Below are positions 12,901-22,940 of a DNA stretch of 63,995 bases, piece by piece. The stretch spans positions 1 to 63,995 of the forward strand of contig NW_019773667.1 in the NCBI RefSeq assembly GCF_001039355.2. Direction: 5' to 3'. A program made the position numbers and the translations under genes. The notes under the pieces were generated by a model, which was not told where the DNA came from, made no database searches, and worked only from the letters and a program-made list of their open reading frames with translations. Source of the stretch: Lingula anatina (lineage: Eukaryota > Brachiopoda > Lingulata > Lingulida > Lingulidae). Within the stretch, counting starts at the first letter, position 1. Each line of letters opens with the position of its first letter.

Positions 12901-15900
12901 AGAGGTGAACGGCAGTGAAGACGGGTTGTCGGAGGAAAAAGAAGTTTTCTAAACAACATGGTAAGATAACTCTCTTTTTTTACGCATTTTGGGCAGAGAA
13001 AACTTGTAGAAATAGTATATGCATGATATGAAAACGTGACACGGAACTTGAAGGTGCAAAATCGTGCTTAATTTGCGGTCAACTTGTTTAGAAATAAATG
13101 CTGCGTCGACCGCCAGCGCGACAAAAAGCGTAAAGGGGAAATAATTCCCGGGAGTCTATAAATCGTTGTCATGTGGAAATTTGGCATTAATATAATCCGA
13201 TATGTCCATATCTAAGTATTTTTGGGTGTTTTATGGTATGGGCTGCAATTACAACGATGTTTTAGAGGTCTTGAAGGACCTTGTGAAAACCAGGAAGTAG
13301 TTCGTAACTAACAAGTGAAATGTACCGATCTCCGACTGCTGTGCACAGCTGTATCTTTTTTTCAATATATTGACGAATTTTTGTCACAGGACAAATAAAA
13401 CATTTCACTGACAAGATCTTCCCAAAAAGACAAAAAGAGAATTCAGGTGAGCTGACAGGTAATTAAGACTAGCTCAAAGTACTAATAATTGACATTATTA
13501 TGCAATACTCAGTTGGTAAAACGATTCTCACAGGTAGATAAGATGTAACATGACCAATTTCTATAGGCTAATGATTGCCAGCCTGAGGAAATTGATTGCC
13601 AGTCTCTTTTGTCAGTGATTTTTAACTCAGATAAGAGGCTGTCAGAATGTCACCTTTGTCTTGGCATTTGTCACTGATTAGCGCCTTCCCCAGTGTAAAA
13701 GGTATATCAGTGTGATCATGTGTGTGGAATTTCATGCCAGATGGACATATAAAGATCTAAAAATTCGTCAATATATTAAAAAAAAGATACAGCTGTGCAC
13801 AGCAGTCGGAGATCGGTACATTCCACTTGTTAGTTACGAACTAGTTCCTGGTTTTCACAAGGTCCTTCAAGACCTCTAAAACATCGTTGTAATTGCAGCC
13901 CATACCATAAAACACCCAAAAATACTTAGATATGGACATGTCGGATTATATTAATGCCAAATTTCCACATGACAACGATTTATAGACTCCCGGGAATTAT
14001 TTCCCCTTTACGCTTTTTGTCGCGCTGGTGGTCGACGCAGCATTTATTTCTAAACAAGTTGACCGCAAATTATGCACGATTTTGCACCTTCAAGTTTCGT
14101 GTCACGTTTTCATATCATGCATTTATTATTTCTACAAGTTTTCTCTGCCCAAAATACGTAAAAAAAGAGAGTTATCTTACCGTGTTGTTTAGAAAACTTC
14201 TTTTTCCTCCGACAACCCGTCTTCATTGCCGTTCACCTCTATGTTAAAATGACCACTCAGCTTCGTTTCTAACACCACTGCACGTCACTTCCGGCACAAT
14301 TCTGACCAATGCTGATCTTCTCCGGTTCCCTTTATTGCAATCAAATTTTAAGTTGAATCACTTTGTCATATACATTCGCCGTAAAAGAAACAGAATTGGT
14401 TCGTCATGTGAACGTACGACTCAAAACGGGTTTGAAGCTTAAATAATTACCAAAATCGTAAAACTTGCGTTTGCACCTGCTTTTTTGCGTGATATAGTTT
14501 TGTCTCTGTTGCCAGTGCTTGCCTCAGAAACGGAATGGTTGTGTTATGCGGGGGCGCAATGCCTTTCCATGTATTTGCGTTTGTTTAAGAAAACTTTATT
14601 TCATCTAGGCCTTCGTTTTCTAAGGTTTCATTGGGTATTGTTTAGTTATCACCAGGCGACGTCATTTGTACCTAAAAATACCTTCCATTTCCTCCCTGTG
14701 TGTTCGTAACGGTCGCAGTAACGCTACCATACTTACTACAATAACTATGTATGAATTTGAACTCCCCTGCATGAGCACCAATATTGTATTGCGGATTTTC
14801 CCGGTCTTCCTGGCATAACTTTCCGGTTTTGTTAACCACATCGAGCTTTTGTTTTGTTGTTGCTTGTAATTGGCACATTTTCGAATCAAACGGTAAAGGG
14901 ATAACGACTCTTCATATGAGATTCATGTTTCACATTAAATACATTGTAAACAATTCATAGAAATATAATAAATTCTATTTTACCACCAAAACGGCGATTG
15001 GCGCAATTGTTCTGGAATCGGACCACGTGACCTCCATAGAGGATTTCCCTTTGTTAGAATCTTTAAAAAAAACATAGACTAACTTTGAATATTAGAAAGA
15101 ATTCATTAACCTTTCTTAAGTATGGGAAAATTGTCGTTTATGCCAGGAAAATCTTTTTTTTTTTGCCAAAATGAATAGCTGTTATCCTTTGAAATTCTGC
15201 CAATTTTTACTTAGCAAGTTTCATAAAGTTGTGGAAGGAGCATCAAGCCTTGCTTTTGAAATTATATAATTATTCAATGCTTTGCTTTTTGCTGCTTTGA
15301 TAGATTTTCGATCTCGGAGAAACCGCTTTCATTCTCATTGTCTTAGAAAATAGATTACGCTTAAATCCTACGTGCAGCATTAGATATCTATATCGCCTGT
15401 ATACCTTTGTTGTAATCTTTTACAAATAGTAACTTTTTTGTAGCTAACTAACTTACAAAAACTTACAAATTAATCTTGCTATAAAACATGTACAAATACT
15501 TTTATTCACTTCCATTATCATTATTTGAAATACACGTTTGTACTTCGAATGAATTTTCAGCAAGTAAATGAAATATTTATGACCATCTTCGTCACATTGA
15601 AGCCGTCTTTTATTCAGAGCCCAAACCAAGTTTTTTGGCCTACGAATGGCTTAAAGAGTGGCTCGGAGATGGTTTGCTGATTAGTAAGGGAAAGAAATGG
15701 GCCCGGAATCGAAAACTACTGACCCCAGCGTTCCACTTTGACATACTAAAGCCTTATATTCAGGTTTACAATGAAGGTGCTGACAAACTGTTGGTGAGTG
15801 GTATTAACTCAATTACCTAAACCCGAGATGCCAACTCTAAGCATTTACTCGTATTCATATTTAATTATTTAGGACATGATTAACTTAGAGATCTTTATCT

Positions 15901-18900
15901 ATTATTAGTATAAGACGATGGGCAATAGATCTTCGAATTTTGAGCATTGTCATGTTGGCAACTCTTGTGTAACATTGTGTTTTTAATGACGAGACCTTGT
16001 TGTAGAAAGTTTATGGCGAATGCAAGTTGATAGCGTGCATGTCCTAATGAATAACAATTCATAAAATCACCCATGCTAAACATGACTGGATTTATCCCGT
16101 TATTTTTGCAGCATAAAATGTCACAATGCGCAGAGACCGGAGAGCGTTTGGAGTTGTTCAGTAACATCAGTTTGGCAACGCTAGATATACTCCTGTGTTG
16201 TGCATTTTCCTATGAAAATGACATCCAAGAGAAAGGGTAAGAGTATACACAAGCTTTCTTCCAGTAAGGGTTGGGTTTACTGGTTCTTTCGTCGTTTTGT
16301 TACACTTGTATATATTTCCCTTTTTGTCGAAAAATTTTTCTACACTATACCGGATATTTCTCTTGATATTCTGTGCACATTTTAACTGTGTCAACTGAAA
16401 AGTATTACAAAAGAAATGACGTCATCAACTAGATGACCTGTGGCAGAGATCGAGCAAAGCAAAGGGATACAATATGAAATGTCCACGTGTGAAACTCTTC
16501 TCTGTTCTTGATTCACCGTCTCAAAAATGTCTATATTTCAGGGAGAGTCACCCGTACGTCCACGCTGTCTCAGAGATGCAGGACGCCATGATGCACAGGG
16601 TGCTGTAAGTTGTGGAGTACACTTTCTTTGACACATTTGCTTAATTGGATAAGTTTTATTTAACAAGATCTAATGTACTATTTTTGATTGTGTTAGTAAT
16701 ACAGGCGGTTCCACGTTCGAGTTGATGGGTGTAACGAGCATGGGGACTGAGAAATGGTGCTCTGCACAGTATTTGTCAGTTCGTATATTTAATAACATGT
16801 TTCAAAACTTGAGCTCTTGTACTTGTTGTCATTCAACGGTCGTTGAGAATTTAAAGCAGCTAGACTTCAATGATTGGGCAATGTTTTCTGCCTCTGTCTA
16901 GCACCCCGTGGCTCCACCTAGAGTGGATATGGCGACTGAGCCCTACAGGGAGGAAGTTCAAGAAAAACTGCAAATATGTTCACAGCGTATCTGAAGAGAT
17001 CATCAGAAAGAGGCGAGAGACTTTGGTAAAATAGAATCTTGGATATTTTCCCTCCTTAAATTTATATATTGCCGCAAATCTGTACATTGGTTGTTTTTAC
17101 CATGCAAATGACCTACCGTTTTAAATTTGAGGGATATTAAACTTAAGATGCTCTTGCAGAAACGATTTTTTCTTGCTACAACCTACGAACAGTTTCTTGC
17201 AAACTGTTTAGTTTGCGGCAAATTTGTAGCGAATTTCCTGCAAACTTGCAATCTTGATAAGGGAGGTTAGATTATGGGACAACAAAGCAGCAAGGTTATT
17301 TAACACGTGAATCACACAAATAGCATACAATATGCTTTCAGAAGCAGGAGGAAGGCAGCAACAAAAAGCGAGCACGCTATCTTGACTTTTTGGACATTTT
17401 ATTAACTGCTCAAGATTCTGACGGTCAAGGGTTGACTGATGAAGAAATACGAGATGAAGCTGACACATTTTTATTTGAAGGTAGGCGTAATAAACGTGTT
17501 ATAGCAGAAAGAGGGAGAGAGAGAGCGTGCATTATACTTTTGGGCAATTGCAAAGAATTATTGGTTCCATGCTCGCATCAATGCCTCAGAAAAAGGTCAT
17601 TGCTCGGCTTTTGAATATGTGTATGAATAATGACCAATCGTTATCTTTAAAAATTCCGAAACCTACATTTCCATAAGGTTGAGAGAAATTCGGGATTAAC
17701 GTTGAATTTTTTTAAATTTCAAAACTCTACTCCATTTGTTAATTCAGTTAGATCTGCATTTGTCAGTGCGAACGCCAACGTAACACTTTACTCCATTAAC
17801 AATCAGAACCCTCTTACAGGACATGACACCACGGCCAGCAGTATCTCCTGGAACCTGTACTCTCTGGCAGAACATCCCGAGGTTCAACAGCGAGCTCAGG
17901 CGGAGATAGACGCCCTGCTAGATGGAAGGGAGGACCAAACCGTTACCTGGTAAGATACTCGCTGTACATTTTTAGCGGCAAAGCCATTGAAATATGCTTT
18001 AAAGTCGAAATTTTCTCGGCAGTTATGAAAAGGTTGTACTTTAGCAATTAAAAGAAAGATGTTGACATTTTTTGGATTATTATTATAATTATTTTGATGT
18101 TGTCAAAAGGTCTAACGCTTGAATTAAGACATCTTTATCGTTGAAATTGGGGATTGACGCAACGTTGCAGTTATGCTATAATGCGGGAATGTTGTCAGGC
18201 AAATTAGTTCACTTGAATAGTTTTACATATTAATCTATTTATGCAGGGACGATATCCACAATTTACCGTACTTGACGATGTGTATAAAAGAGGGGATGCG
18301 GCTCCATGCGCCAGTGCCATTTGTACAGAGAGAGCTCAGTAAGGATATGGAAATATATGGGGTGACACTGCCTCGTGGTCTTCTCTTAGACCTACATTTG
18401 TATACGTTACATCATAACCCCACAATATGGGATAATGATATGGTAAGTGAGCTGGGAAAGCCACGTGTCAATGACGTCATGAAAGCCAATTGTATCGATG
18501 TTTATAAAATTTACTTTGAACTGAACCGTTTGTTATAGTATGTATATATCTTATTTATTTATTTATTAGTGATATATTTTTTGGAATGCGTTGCAGGAAA
18601 TTCGTTACACAATGCTTATTCGTTACTAAACTAAATAGACAAATAGAAAAAATGTTAATAACATTAAATCTAGTCGGTTAAGTTTTGGGCTACAAAGGGA
18701 ATGAAAACGACTTTCTTAAATATTCTCATGCACGCAGTTATTCCTAATTGCATAAGTCGCATAAGATTTTGTATTTCTTCTGGCTTGATGTAAAACCTAA
18801 TTGTGTCTGGAATACACTTTGCAGAGTGTTCTTCTTCTGGGTCAATCGTTACTTAACTCAGGAGTAGGTCATAATTATTTGATTTAAAAGAAAATCCCGT

Positions 18901-19503
18901 TGCATTATTTCATAGGAGTACAGACCAGAAAGGTTTTCTCCAGAGAATATAGAAAAGATGGATCCGTTCGCCTACTTGCCATTTTCTGCCGGACCAAGGT
19001 ACTATTAGAAGTATAGATTCTGTACATATAGTTCCTATAGAATTTTGCCTTAAACCGTTCAAGAGTGAGAAATCATACGGTTTTTGCGTGTCTATGCGTA
19101 TGCCGTATAGTTGGAGGTATTTATCATTGGTGAATATATTTATATTTGGTTTTCCTTTATTTTCTTTATTTATTAGTTTTGAATATTATGACAAACATGT
19201 TAAGTCAAGTCAGTCCAAGTTTTTGTTAGTGAGTGATGCTTTTAAGGTGGCTGATATTGTATGTTTTGACATGATCCCTTTTCAGAAATTGTATCGGGCA
19301 AAATTTCGCCATGCACGAGCAGAAGGTTGTCATAGCTAGGATATTACACAGGTATGGGGACGATCCGTTAACAACTATCTTTAACTTTTTGTTTTGTTTT
19401 ATAAGTCTAGTATTTTGTCATAGCCAGAGTTTAGCAAAACACATGGATCTGTTGTTATCGGTAGACTCATTTGGTTTTTTTGCTAATAATAATAATAATA
19501 ATA

Positions 19504-19553
<50 letters not shown>

Positions 19554-19790
19554 TTTGAAACTACAATTTCAAGGAAGATTTTTTGTTTAAAGTTTTTAGG
19601 GGACAGCGAGTCGCCTTTGATCTCGTCTCTAGTTACTCTCATTAAACATTCCGTAATGGTTATAGAATTTTTCTGTTGTCCCGTTCTTAGGTTCACCCTG
19701 TCCACAGACCCAACCCACACCCCGAGGAAGAAGATAAGTTTAGTGATGAAGGCGGAGGACGGCATCTACATCAAACTTACGCCAAGATAG
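6924..19790 (+). CDS. Cytochrome P450 family 4 (CYP4F-like) with four alternative second exons
   Basis: Exons: 6924-7091; one of four exon 2 cassettes (9030-9171, 10064-10211, 11142-11283, 12471-12612); 15618-15793; 16112-16236; 16542-16604; 16902-17025; 17342-17480; 17820-17949; 18247-18442; 18916-18998; 19286-19351; 19691-19790 (TAG). All junctions are GT-AG and phases agree, giving 503 residues (505 with the second cassette), the usual CYP4 length. Seen in order: N-terminal membrane anchor (residues about 5-35), [21 protein letters not shown] (C-helix), I-helix [15 protein letters not shown] with the CYP4 Glu that can bind haem covalently, KEGMRL (ExxR), YRPERF, and haem loop FSAGPRNCIG with the Cys ligand. 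Known family role: ER-bound haem monooxygenase, often omega-hydroxylating fatty acids or eicosanoids; the substrate here is unknown. The gene appears intact. Confidence 0.96.
7092..9029 (+). other. CYP4 intron 1 (before cassette 2a)
   Basis: Non-coding as far as I can read. It contains a C-rich run near 7318-7331, an AATCAGAATCAGAAGTTTATTG stretch near 7524-7546 that resembles the end of some retroposon, the TIR element at 8238-8456, and a poly-C/(CA)n patch at 8867-8892. I found no further exon 2-like cassette in it. Confidence 0.5.
8238..8456. mobile_element. 219-bp TIR element (MITE family 2) in CYP4 intron 1
   Basis: The left end, CCCCCTTTACACTGGATGGC followed by GTCCTTTCTGCG, is matched by the right end GAAAGGACGCCGTCCAGTG then TCAAGGGGG in inverted orientation, with a few mismatches. 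The right side has a local duplication of AGAAAGGACGC. No coding capacity. A target-site duplication is not clear. Confidence 0.6.
9030..9171 (+). CDS. CYP4 alternative exon 2a
   Basis: Acceptor TTTTAG at 9024-9029 and donor AAAG|GTCTGT. The exon is 142 nt, phase 0 in and phase 1 out. It reads [20 protein letters not shown], then a stretch ending in PDFFPLVIK, colinear with the other three cassettes (DE..LAY.RK motif). It is the most diverged of the four and lacks the [FL]PG start. It encodes the segment between the WFWGHL anchor end and the [11 protein letters not shown] segment of exon 3. Confidence 0.85.
10064..10211 (+). CDS. CYP4 alternative exon 2b
   Basis: Acceptor with a good pyrimidine tract (CTGTTTCTTGTCAG) ends at 10063; donor CAAG|GTTAAG. 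The exon is 148 nt, two codons longer than the others, phase 0 in and phase 1 out. It reads [20 protein letters not shown] then [18 protein letters not shown], the closest of the four to a standard CYP4F sequence at this position. Confidence 0.9.
10776..11035. mobile_element. 260-bp TIR element (MITE family 1), copy B, between CYP4 cassettes 2b and 2c
   Basis: The ends are imperfect inverted repeats of about 80 bases: TAAAGGCTCATTCCCAATGA and GATCGATCCAACTC on the left, GAGTTGGATCGATC and TGGAAACGAGCCCTTA on the right. The interior and right arm match the SAP130-intron copy at 4521-4757. The flanks are compatible with a TA target. No coding sequence. Confidence 0.75.
11142..11283 (+). CDS. 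CYP4 alternative exon 2c (weak donor)
   Basis: Acceptor TTTTCCACAG ends at 11141. The exon is 142 nt and reads [20 protein letters not shown], then a region ending FRAILQ, phase 0 to 1. It is about 60% identical in protein to exon 2d by eye count (29 of 47). The donor CAAG|GTTTTTTTT is poor compared with the other cassettes, so this one may be used rarely or be decaying. The reading frame itself is intact. Confidence 0.82.
12471..12612 (+). CDS. CYP4 alternative exon 2d
   Basis: Acceptor CAATTTACAG ends at 12470; donor AAAG|GTTTAA. The exon is 142 nt, phase 0 to 1. It reads [20 protein letters not shown], then a region ending LKAIIK. It is the cassette nearest to exon 3 and is clearly the sister of exon 2c. 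Confidence 0.88.
12804..14337. mobile_element. Large foldback (inverted-repeat) element, arms about 580 bp
   Basis: Left arm 12804-13382 (from CAATAAAGGGAACCGG to ATTGACGAATTTTT) is repeated in reverse complement at 13758-14337 (to CCGGTTCCCTTTATTG). Only scattered substitutions are seen, for example GACCGCCAGCG versus the complement of CGCTGGTGGTC. The 375-bp spacer 13383-13757 is not part of the palindrome. No target-site duplication is obvious and no transposase frame is present. The open frame on the right arm (13954-14247) has no recognisable domain. It lies in the CYP4 intron between cassette 2d and exon 3. Confidence 0.9.
12847..12960 (+). promoter_or_regulatory. Promoter/first-exon-like module in the foldback left arm
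   Basis: CCGGAAGTGACGT (12847-12859) is a joined ETS site (CCGGAAGT) and CRE half (TGACGT), a combination known from housekeeping core promoters. About 100 bases on, AACAACATG|GTAAG (ATG at 12958-12960) looks like a first exon ending just after its start codon, as in many ribosomal-protein genes. The right arm holds the mirrored ETS/CRE (14282-14294), but there the ATG is ACG. Function is inferred only. Confidence 0.35.
19482..19552 (+). repeat. (AAT)n/(ATT)n microsatellite in the last CYP4 intron
   Basis: A run of AAT units switches to ATT units, making a self-complementary tract in the intron between exons 19286-19351 and 19691-19790. Confidence 0.95.
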
Positions 19791-20169
19791 ACTGCTGGTT
19801 TATTTTCAATAATGATTTGATACAGTATTTTTTTACTGCTCATATACATACTAGCATTTATTCAAATCCGTTTAAAACCCAACAAGTCACAAGATACGAG
19901 AACTGAAATGACCATAGTGCAAGCCAGATGCGCATTTTTTTTCTGAAGAGGATAGAAGACATAATTAAAGTAACAAAAATAATTTTATTGGTAACCTCAA
20001 ATACACAGTTTGCAAATAGTTTATTAGCGATTATAGCATTACAAGTTAGAGTCGTCCTTAATAAAAAAGACTGCGTACTGTATTTTAGTAGAGATTAACT
20101 CACCTACACATGTAAAACTTTAAAAATATCTAACTTTATGATATATTATCAAGTTTAGAGACTAGGGTT

Positions 20170-20209
<40 letters not shown>

Positions 20210-21584
20210 CGTGCGTGTATGGAGAGAGAGAGAGATTTTCCGACCAAGGTCAATCTTGTTCTTTTCAAATGTTGGAAGTGGTAAAGGAGAGAAAAAAATT
20301 CCCAGTTTTGTTTACAATGTTGAATAAACTTAAACATATTTACGATATATCACTATTTCTGTCATGTGTTTCAAAGTTGTGGTTATTTAGGTTTGTGTTA
20401 TCGTGGGCTAATTCTCTATTTTTCCTTTTATTTTTCTATTTATTTTGATCATTTTTAAATTGTTTAATTTTTAGTAGTTTATATTATTTATTTATCTATT
20501 TTTTTGTTTTGAAATTGCAACCTACCATTTCCGTTCTTGTCATCATAGCAAGTATTCTTGAGTCCTGGCAACGCCCCCCCCCCCAAACGCCCAATATTGC
20601 GTTAACTGACACCAAGTCACAACTACCACATTTTCATTCAAACTGCAACACAATGTTATCACCCGTGACCAAACAAACCCAATAAGCCAGCCCACCGCGG
20701 TATTAATAATTCAATCCCAACCATTGTGCTGAAGAAAAATCGATATATTCATTATATTCATACATTTCAACGGCCCATGAATCGACTTAAGGCTACGCGT
20801 TTTGTTTACCTGTCGCAGTTTAACAATAGGCGGTATGCCACTTATTTAAAGCTCCAAGGGCTGCGCTTATAAAACTACGCAATAGAAAGCTAACGACAAA
20901 TCGGGTCACGTAGTTTGTGAAGCAGCATCGGAGATTTTAAATGTTGTGGCCGCGTCTTATCAATTTGATGCTGGTAAAATAAACAGCACAACAAGGAGAC
21001 GGAATTCAGGGTGAAGTTGAGTGTATCGGAACTGGTTGGTTTCGTAGCCTTTATTCACGGTACTCCCAGACACGTCAGGTCTGCAACTGAAAAAAAAAGT
21101 TATAGTTAATAAACAAGCACCTGAGGATTGCAGGTACGAGTACATGTATCTTTAAGAGTCGGTCGTTAAAACTGCTGAACAACTACAGACCGGTATTCAT
21201 CCAACCTATAGGTTATCAATGTCAAGCATTTCAAGTACATAGAAGAGCCATCAACGACTTGTGTCAGCGAGACGCGGGCATGTGGGACTATATAACAGCT
21301 GTTACTACCAATACCTGATAAACCCAGTGGATTGTTAATATATATATGCCCCAGTAATTGGAAAGGAATCTCATCGCATGAAAGCAATAATATACTTATG
21401 AATCCTGAATATGTAATCCAAGCGTCTTCTGTCTTATGAATATCGAAATACATCTTAAAGCCTGATCGCTGACAACAACAGGTGGGTTATAAAACGCCAC
21501 TAGAAACTATGTAACCAGCGACCGTTGTCATTTGAATTGGAACAGAAACAAATTGTGGGATTAGCCAAAGATCTTCAGGTCACC
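19791..21584. other. Intergenic region, CYP4 to the tetraspan gene
   Basis: Holds the CYP4 3' UTR, with an AATAAA-like TCAATAATG region and several A/T runs. Also present are a (GT)n(GC/GT)n tract at 20173-20218 and a C run near 20575-20584. An open frame on the minus strand at 21166-21453 (95 codons) has no recognised domain. The 5' UTR and promoter of the four-transmembrane gene at 21585 must lie at the right end. No other gene is recognised. Confidence 0.45.
20173..20218 (+). repeat. (GT)n microsatellite
   Basis: About 23 GT/GC dinucleotides, followed by a short GA run at 20221-20235. Confidence 0.95.
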
Positions 21585-22349
21585 ATGGTGATGGACACGT
21601 GTCTGGGATGCCTGAACCTTCGCCAGGGCACCATCGCATCAGGGGTGTGGTCGTCGGTAAGTACCCTGAGTGTCATATATTTAGTGTGATAGGGATGATA
21701 ATGACAATGATGACGAGACAAGCTTTATTCGTAACATGAAAGTCGGGGCTTAGCGCTGACACTGAAGGTGTATTAGAAGAATCGTTCATTATAAATATCC
21801 AAAGGATTCACATATCTGAGACACGATAGTGAAAAACAGTGCATCTATATATTCTCCCCTGGTATTCTTAGCCTGTCAGTGTGATTATGGGTTTCATATC
21901 AGTCGACGTGTTTTGTTTTATAGTTCTATAGAGGATAGAGCTTGTTTCTATATGTAGTACCACAATGTACAAGCCAATAGACAGGGTTAAGTCAAAATCG
22001 GAGTCACCCTGCGATTTTTCGCTCAATACATGTACTTATACAAGTGTTAAGAAGATAAGTGGCCATTAATTGCTCTCTCCGTACCTAGAAGCCTTGATAC
22101 CTAATTCAACATTTGTCTAGGGAAATATTTACTGACTGCATAATAGATAACACAGTAAGACGTTAGGTCACATATCACAGTGGCACGCGTACTGTGTGTT
22201 TAAGACATGCAGGTTTCGTGTATAAAGCAGATATTAAAGCGTGTCACCTGCTCATAGAGGGAAAATTAATAAGCCGTATCCATACTCGAGGATGTGGAAA
22301 CGCTCCGACGTAAATAGTGACAAATGCAGTGTACAGGGTCAGTGTCTGG

Positions 22350-22420
<71 letters not shown>

Positions 22421-22894
22421 GGGGGGGGGAGATGTGGAGAGAGAGAGAGAAAAAACATTTGAAAAATATATATGGTTTGTTCATGGCTTCATCAACAAAA
22501 AAAACAACAATTTCATAAATCAGGATATGAATGGCGTGATTCCCCTATATAGGGGATAACGTCACTTTCTACCCGGATACTACTTTCGAAATGAATACTT
22601 GTTACATGTATAATGAGGACAGTATAATGAAGACTGCACGAGAAAAATGACGAGGAAAATGTTGCATTAATTTAGTGCCCTATTTATATTATATTATATT
22701 ATATTATATTATATTATATTATATTATATTATATTTGCAGATATGGAGTTGTGTGATGATAGGGATTGATGCGTTTAATTTATGGGGTAGGTAAACAGAC
22801 ATTTAATTCACTCTGATTTGTAGCCATTTGATTCGTTAAATATACTAAATTGAGACTGTTGTTCGCATTATGAAATACACGTACTTAAATGTAT

Positions 22895-22940
<46 letters not shown>

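Larger units (their letters stand above)
12613..15617 (+). other. CYP4 intron between cassette 2d and exon 3
   Basis: This 3-kb intron is dominated by the foldback element at 12804-14337. The rest (14338-15617) is AT-rich; I found no additional exon 2-like cassette or other gene in it. Confidence 0.6.

Noticed and set aside
13954-14247. 97-codon open frame in the right arm of the foldback element
   Set aside because: No domain is recognisable and it has no matching frame as a gene; the palindrome explains the sequence.
22241-22559. Open frames rich in ER or SL repeats
   Set aside because: They are translations of the (GA)n microsatellite in an intron of the tetraspan gene.
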